Positions 6,701 through 8,983 of a stretch of 8,983 nt of DNA are shown here, one piece after another; within the stretch, counting starts at the first letter, position 1, and each line of letters begins with the position of its first letter. The notes beneath the pieces were generated by a model. It made no database searches. It was not told where the DNA came from and saw nothing but the letters and a program-made list of their open reading frames with translations. The stretch spans positions 1 through 8,983 of the forward strand of contig CABREZ010000057.1 of assembly GCA_902470035.1 (NCBI GenBank). Reading direction: 5' to 3'. A program made the position numbers and the translations under genes. Origin of the DNA: an uncultured Streptococcus sp. Lineage in GTDB: Bacteria > Bacillota > Bacilli > Lactobacillales > Streptococcaceae.

Positions 6701-6904
6701 CCAGATCGTGTAGGGGTACCAATTCATAATCAAACTCTTGTGCAAGCTGTCAACTACCAAGCTAGCCCAGCTGTCCACAAACAAGCAAAAGCAGAACTTC
6801 TCCCAGAAACAGGAGAAAGCTCATCTGCACACTTTGTTCTTTCAAGCTTCTTGCTAGCCGTTAGCGGAGGCATCCTTCTCTTGAAAAAGAAAGAAGTTGA
6901 ATAA
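3728..6904 (+). CDS. LPXTG cell-wall-anchored M14 family zinc carboxypeptidase
   Basis: A 1058-residue secreted surface protein. Signal peptide: basic residues 6-8, hydrophobic core to about 27, likely cleavage after VAA at 32; there is no YSIRK motif. Residues 33-120 are a Ser/Pro/Ala/Thr/Glu-rich stalk with short ASP/SSA repeats. The M14 catalytic domain spans about 245-560. Its zinc ligands are H335 and E338 (HADE) and H440 (DIH); NPDG at 392-395, R401 and NR at 410-411 match substrate-carboxylate and S1' positions; E522 (HTIEIPE) is the likely general base. All key residues are present, so an active enzyme is expected. Residues about 715-985 form a second alpha/beta region that resembles the GATase1-like domains seen after some M14 domains; no catalytic triad was recognised there. 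LPETG at 1025-1029, a hydrophobic segment and KKKEVE form the sortase A signal. The substrate (host or dietary peptides, or wall peptides) is unknown. It is a single-gene unit with a cre box in its promoter. Confidence 0.93.
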   Translation: MHSSYKKRLYTNALSLSTAVLLAFLAQGQVAADTVEPASPAAPVENVLKPEGASASPVTGLEVASPSSATEVTPSPVEASPSSASPASAEASSSTASDTTNPSAKPENTGTERAANAEPAISLSDSPVYMSEKGTLTDTVKDQAQAVGKINWTLDDKPLEEWKTWDMETGTLSKDPFITVEENKNGNDLDLTFAVKELFGEDLSLRTPNNIRRTYRNYIGEHTLVGTSADLGLTIRKNLTFRPYKDFHTHEEMLASIEQTKAEAKTDRLVQLETLGKSAQGRDMKMGIVSKDQASIDHYLSSTNPKALTKPSEMLAALKDKTLDYKLPVLVHNTHADEQPGIDIITGLFHTFATENQVTFKTTDEAGNVKNVTLDIPTLLNKFIFLFDFTENPDGDALNLRALANGLDPNRDASYQTNPEVRTVIQMINKWNPIALYDIHGFVKEFLIEPATPPHDPNFEYDLMSNLMLENAHHMGRAGVANSKYDSYIIPKLDWGDGWDDSFSGYTGVYAVYHGILGHTIEIPESNQESYYAGRNAVLGGIDFLSQDPDKLLEMRLNFYLRGLNKIEDPKAENELVGPTGEVVGRVKNGRPKFFPDYYVIPMGLDKDNDAQEAFNMIDYFKRNGVLVKELKENTGNYKKGDLVIDMAQAKRGYANHILYKGSNESAWAAMYAELLVNFPDMKGFKAEPVFKDGLFAGKLGEVTTTRATRTSEIDPKAPYYVIANTSASAVQAVNKAISQGKSVYLTDDGYIVDRDTFASLLPNYAIYGEALYKVPNGPTLKPLKIYSPNYHYDWTGVDAPAHTSLVLEKLGFQIVDTPDEADVIVLENNRFDASIFGKKPTLVIGGEAMQKLEKLGVLSGFDAEKLKGGSDYEGLMKAIIDDQDPLTSGYKKNALFYSNSGNWIEKVPSNFKTLMSIASSDYYIAGWWPKNEVLANKVMAISGELLGQPLFVYAGNPTNRQHPVHFFRWVTNAIFGSELATLTDYVPPKDPDRVGVPIHNQTLVQAVNYQASPAVHKQAKAELLPETGESSSAHFVLSSFLLAVSGGILLLKKKEVE
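3917..3978 (+). repeat. 17-base direct repeat in the Ser/Pro/Ala stalk
   Basis: GCAAGTCCTAGCTCAGC occurs exactly at 3917-3933 and 3962-3978, an offset of 45 bases (15 codons), so both copies encode ASPSSA in frame. Identity at the DNA level, including synonymous positions, points to a recent small duplication in the stalk-coding region rather than selection on the residues alone. Confidence 0.8.
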
Positions 6905-6931
6905 GTTCCAGGTTTAGACTTGGGTGACATG

Positions 6932-6964
6932 AAAAGAACCTTCGCAGATGCGAAGGTTCTTTTT
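6932..6964. terminator. Bidirectional terminator shared by two convergent genes
   Basis: AGAACCTTCGC (6935-6945) pairs perfectly with GCGAAGGTTCT (6950-6960) around an AGAT loop. Runs of A before and T after (AAAA 6932-6935, TTTT 6961-6964) give a U-tract in both directions. It lies 27 bases after the carboxypeptidase stop, and its right flank touches the stop codon of the minus-strand glucosidase gene (6963-6965). Confidence 0.93.
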
Positions 6965-8630
6965 ATTCTGCTAGTTCCAACACAACAGTTTGGTAAGGGG
7001 CCAATTCTAATACCTGGTCTCCTTCTTGGAACATCCCAGCAGTATTATTTAAAATAACCGTTTTAATCAGAGCAGGCAACTCCAAAGTGGCCTGGCGACT
7101 TTGGAAATTGCTGATTACCAAGAGACGCTTGTCCCCACGGCGTTCGAATGCGATGATATTCTCACGGTCCCGATAAGATGGGATCATATCTCCAAACCGG
7201 ATGGTATTTCCATAGAGGGGATGGCGATACAAGGCCGTCAGCTGGCGGTAATAATTCAAGATGGAGTCTGGATCCTTTTCCTGGTCTTCCACATTAATGG
7301 AATAATCTGGTTTGGGACTGATCAACCAGGCTGGTCCATCGCTAAAGCCCAGACCTGGCTCTCTTGTCCACTGCATCGGTGTCCGCGCATTATCCCGGCT
7401 GTAGTTGGCAATCACTGCTAAGGCTTCTTCCTCACTCAAACCAGCTTCTTTAGCCACATGGTAGCCATTGATGGTCGCGATATCATCAAAGTCCTCCACT
7501 GATTCAAAGACTTGGTTCTCCATTCCAATTTCTTGACCTTGATAGATAAACGGAATTCCCTTGCGCAAAACCTGAATGGTTCCCAGGGCTTTTTTACTGG
7601 TATCGTTTACTGGACCTTCTGCGATATAGTGGGATACACCACGAGGCTCGTCGTGGTTTTCGATGATGGTCGAGAGAACACCAATCCTATCTGCGCGCTC
7701 ATGCGCTTGGAAAATACTCTCCTTGAGTTCTTCCGCTGTTGGAAGAGTATGGTCAAACCAGCCCTTTCCTTCCTGCCCTAAGCAAGTTTGCTTGAAGTCA
7801 AAGATAGAAGAAAAGACACCGTCTTTTCCAATGAAGAAATGCAATTCTTCATCGGTTTCATTGAAAACTTCTCCTACAGTGAAAGCATTGTACTTGGCAA
7901 AGGTTCGCTCCTTTAACTCTTGCAAGAAGGGTTCAATGGGTTGCGCATTCACCAGCGACTCCGGCACTGGGACCAGGCCATTTTCGCGATCAGACGGAAG
8001 CGAACGCCATTCTAGATCTTTTTTGATATTGATAATAGCATCGATCCGGAAGCCCGCGATTCCCTTGTCCAACCACCAATTGATCATACTGTAAATTTCT
8101 TCGCGCAAGACAGGGTTTTGCCAATTGAGATCTGGCTGATCCTTGTGGAAAGAATGAAGATAGTATTTGTTGGTGCCAGGAACCGGCTCCCAAACACTGC
8201 CCCCAAAGTAACTTTCCCAGTTGTTGGGTTCTTTGTCACTTTCAATAAAATAAAAGTAATCCGCATAAGGGCCATCTGGATCCGCTAAAGCCTTTTGGAA
8301 CCACTCGTGATGACTGGAGCAATGGTTAACCACCAAGTCCATAATGATAGAAATTCCTCGCTTCTTACCTTCCGCAATCAACTCTTCCATGTCTTCCATG
8401 CTCCCAAAAAGGGGGTCAATGGCATAATAATCGGAAATATCATATCCCTGATCAATAAAAGGGCTCTTGTAAACAGGCGATAACCAGAGAATATCAATCC
8501 CCAACTGTTGAAGGTAATCGAGTTTCTCCGTGATTCCTTTTAAATCACCAACACCATCGCCATTGCTGTCCTTAAAGCTTTTTGGGTAAATCTGGTAAGC
8601 GACCTTCCCCTTCCACCAATCTTTTTCCAT
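6963..8630 (-). CDS. GH13 family alpha-glucosidase (oligo-1,6-glucosidase/DexB-like)
   Basis: A 555-residue cytoplasmic enzyme without a signal peptide that removes glucose from the non-reducing end of imported alpha-gluco-oligosaccharides. The (beta/alpha)8 barrel shows all GH13 conserved regions: DLVVNH at 98-103, QPDLNW at 165-170, the nucleophile D197 in GFRIDAI, the acid/base E254 in TVGEVF, and D327 in ENHDEPR. GRDNARTPMQW-type sequence appears at 411-421 (as SRDNARTPMQW) and a beta-sandwich domain C closes the protein from about 480. Length and motifs fit the oligo-1,6-glucosidase/DexB/MalL/TreA group. Standard streptococcal DexB is about 535 residues and has DVID after the nucleophile, and here the residues are DAII, so I do not assign dexB although it lies next to msmK as dexB does in S. 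mutans. AAGGAGA at 8637-8643 fixes the start. A terminator-like hairpin precedes it. Confidence 0.9.
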   Translation of the reverse strand: MEKDWWKGKVAYQIYPKSFKDSNGDGVGDLKGITEKLDYLQQLGIDILWLSPVYKSPFIDQGYDISDYYAIDPLFGSMEDMEELIAEGKKRGISIIMDLVVNHCSSHHEWFQKALADPDGPYADYFYFIESDKEPNNWESYFGGSVWEPVPGTNKYYLHSFHKDQPDLNWQNPVLREEIYSMINWWLDKGIAGFRIDAIINIKKDLEWRSLPSDRENGLVPVPESLVNAQPIEPFLQELKERTFAKYNAFTVGEVFNETDEELHFFIGKDGVFSSIFDFKQTCLGQEGKGWFDHTLPTAEELKESIFQAHERADRIGVLSTIIENHDEPRGVSHYIAEGPVNDTSKKALGTIQVLRKGIPFIYQGQEIGMENQVFESVEDFDDIATINGYHVAKEAGLSEEEALAVIANYSRDNARTPMQWTREPGLGFSDGPAWLISPKPDYSINVEDQEKDPDSILNYYRQLTALYRHPLYGNTIRFGDMIPSYRDRENIIAFERRGDKRLLVISNFQSRQATLELPALIKTVILNNTAGMFQEGDQVLELAPYQTVVLELAE

Positions 8631-8640
8631 GTCTTGTCTC

Positions 8641-8680
8641 CTTAAAATGAAAGAGACCGAGACAAATCGTCTCAGTCTCT
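8641..8680 (-). terminator. Terminator-like hairpin between msmK and the glucosidase gene
   Basis: On the minus strand, a 12-pair stem (8669-8680 with 8652-8663, one G-U pair) with a 5-base loop is followed by UUUCAUUUUA. The stem is perfect only in the minus-strand RNA, where the off-match becomes G-U, which supports function on that strand. It sits between the msmK stop and the ribosome binding site of the glucosidase gene. I see no convincing promoter after it, so it may be a leaky terminator that lowers glucosidase expression relative to msmK. Confidence 0.75.
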
Positions 8681-8696
8681 ATAGTGTCAGTAGGTA

Positions 8697-8983
8697 TTAG
8701 TATACTGTTTTTTCAGTTTCTTTATCGAAGAAATGAGCTTTGTTCAAGTCAAATCCAAGTTCGATTGTTTCACCAGTTCCAAGGTAGTCACGCGCATCCA
8801 CCTTAGCGATGAATTCGTTATCACCAACTTGGCAGTACAAGTGTGATTCAGAACCAAGCAACTCAGACACTGAAATCGTAGCTTTCACGACTGATTCTGG
8901 GAAAGTTTCAAGGAAAGCCGCTTCTGTGTTCACGTCTTCTGGACGGATACCAAAGATCAATTCTTTACCATCATAGCCTTTTT
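8697..8983 (-). CDS. msmK: Sugar ABC transporter ATP-binding protein MsmK, C-terminal part (cut by window edge)
   Basis: The last 94 or so residues of a MalK/UgpC-type ATPase; the frame stays open to the right edge with no start codon, so the gene continues beyond 8983. Visible are GKELIFGIRPEDV, the hallmark beginning of the TOBE/OB-fold regulatory domain in this family, then VKATISVSELLGSESHLYC and a final FDKETEKTVY. The nucleotide-binding domain (Walker A, Walker B, signature) is outside the window. In S. mutans and S. pneumoniae MsmK is an ATPase shared by several oligosaccharide importers (Msm, Mal, Raf). The partner permeases are not in view. In S. mutans msmK is followed by dexB, an arrangement like that seen here. 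Confidence 0.9.
   Translation of the reverse strand, partial: KGYDGKELIFGIRPEDVNTEAAFLETFPESVVKATISVSELLGSESHLYCQVGDNEFIAKVDARDYLGTGETIELGFDLNKAHFFDKETEKTVY

Noticed and set aside
8697..8960. A short complete gene starting at TTG 8960
   Set aside because: The frame continues upstream without a stop to the window edge, and the sequence is the interior of an MsmK/MalK-type ATPase, so this is a truncated view, not a small gene.

Overview
The window comes from a Streptococcus, most likely an oral viridans species of the sanguinis/mitis type. I base this on the near-typical streptococcal sequences of RplM, RlmB and the MsmK C-terminus, the LPETG cell-wall sorting signal, strong AAGGAGG ribosome binding sites, extended -10 (TGn) promoters and a CcpA cre box. 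I cannot fix the species from sequence alone.

Layout. Positions 1-2485 are a minus-strand housekeeping block, read from right to left: rlmB (23S rRNA methyltransferase), a NYN/YacP (Rae1-like) nuclease, a DegV/FakB fatty-acid-binding protein, then rplM (ribosomal protein L13, cut by the window edge). rplM has its own strong promoter and a structured leader that looks like the Firmicutes L13 autoregulatory leader. From 2590 transcription diverges: a membrane protein of the FUSC/aromatic acid exporter family (2590-3555) ends at a clear terminator. It is followed by a separate transcription unit for a 1058-residue cell-wall-anchored M14 zinc carboxypeptidase (3728-6904), whose promoter carries a cre box overlapping the -35. 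A hairpin at 6932-6964 with T-runs on both strands closes this gene and the convergent minus-strand GH13 alpha-glucosidase (6963-8630). Upstream of the glucosidase on the same strand is the C-terminal part of the sugar ABC transporter ATPase MsmK (8697 to beyond the right edge), separated from it by a terminator-like hairpin.

How the parts work together. The left block concerns ribosome production, mRNA turnover and exogenous fatty acid use. The right block is alpha-glucan use: MsmK energises oligosaccharide ABC importers and the GH13 enzyme would cleave the imported sugars. The surface carboxypeptidase between them would trim peptides outside the cell and is probably repressed by CcpA when a preferred sugar is present. 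Intergenic gaps are all short (at most about 170 bases). No tRNA, rRNA, CRISPR array, insertion sequence or attachment site was seen.

I did not find a multi-gene system that looks undescribed. The most interesting points are the domain make-up and regulation of the surface carboxypeptidase, a possible leaderless promoter for rlmB, the twin-loop structure of the L13 leader, and an alanine next to the GH13 nucleophile that argues against a simple dexB label.
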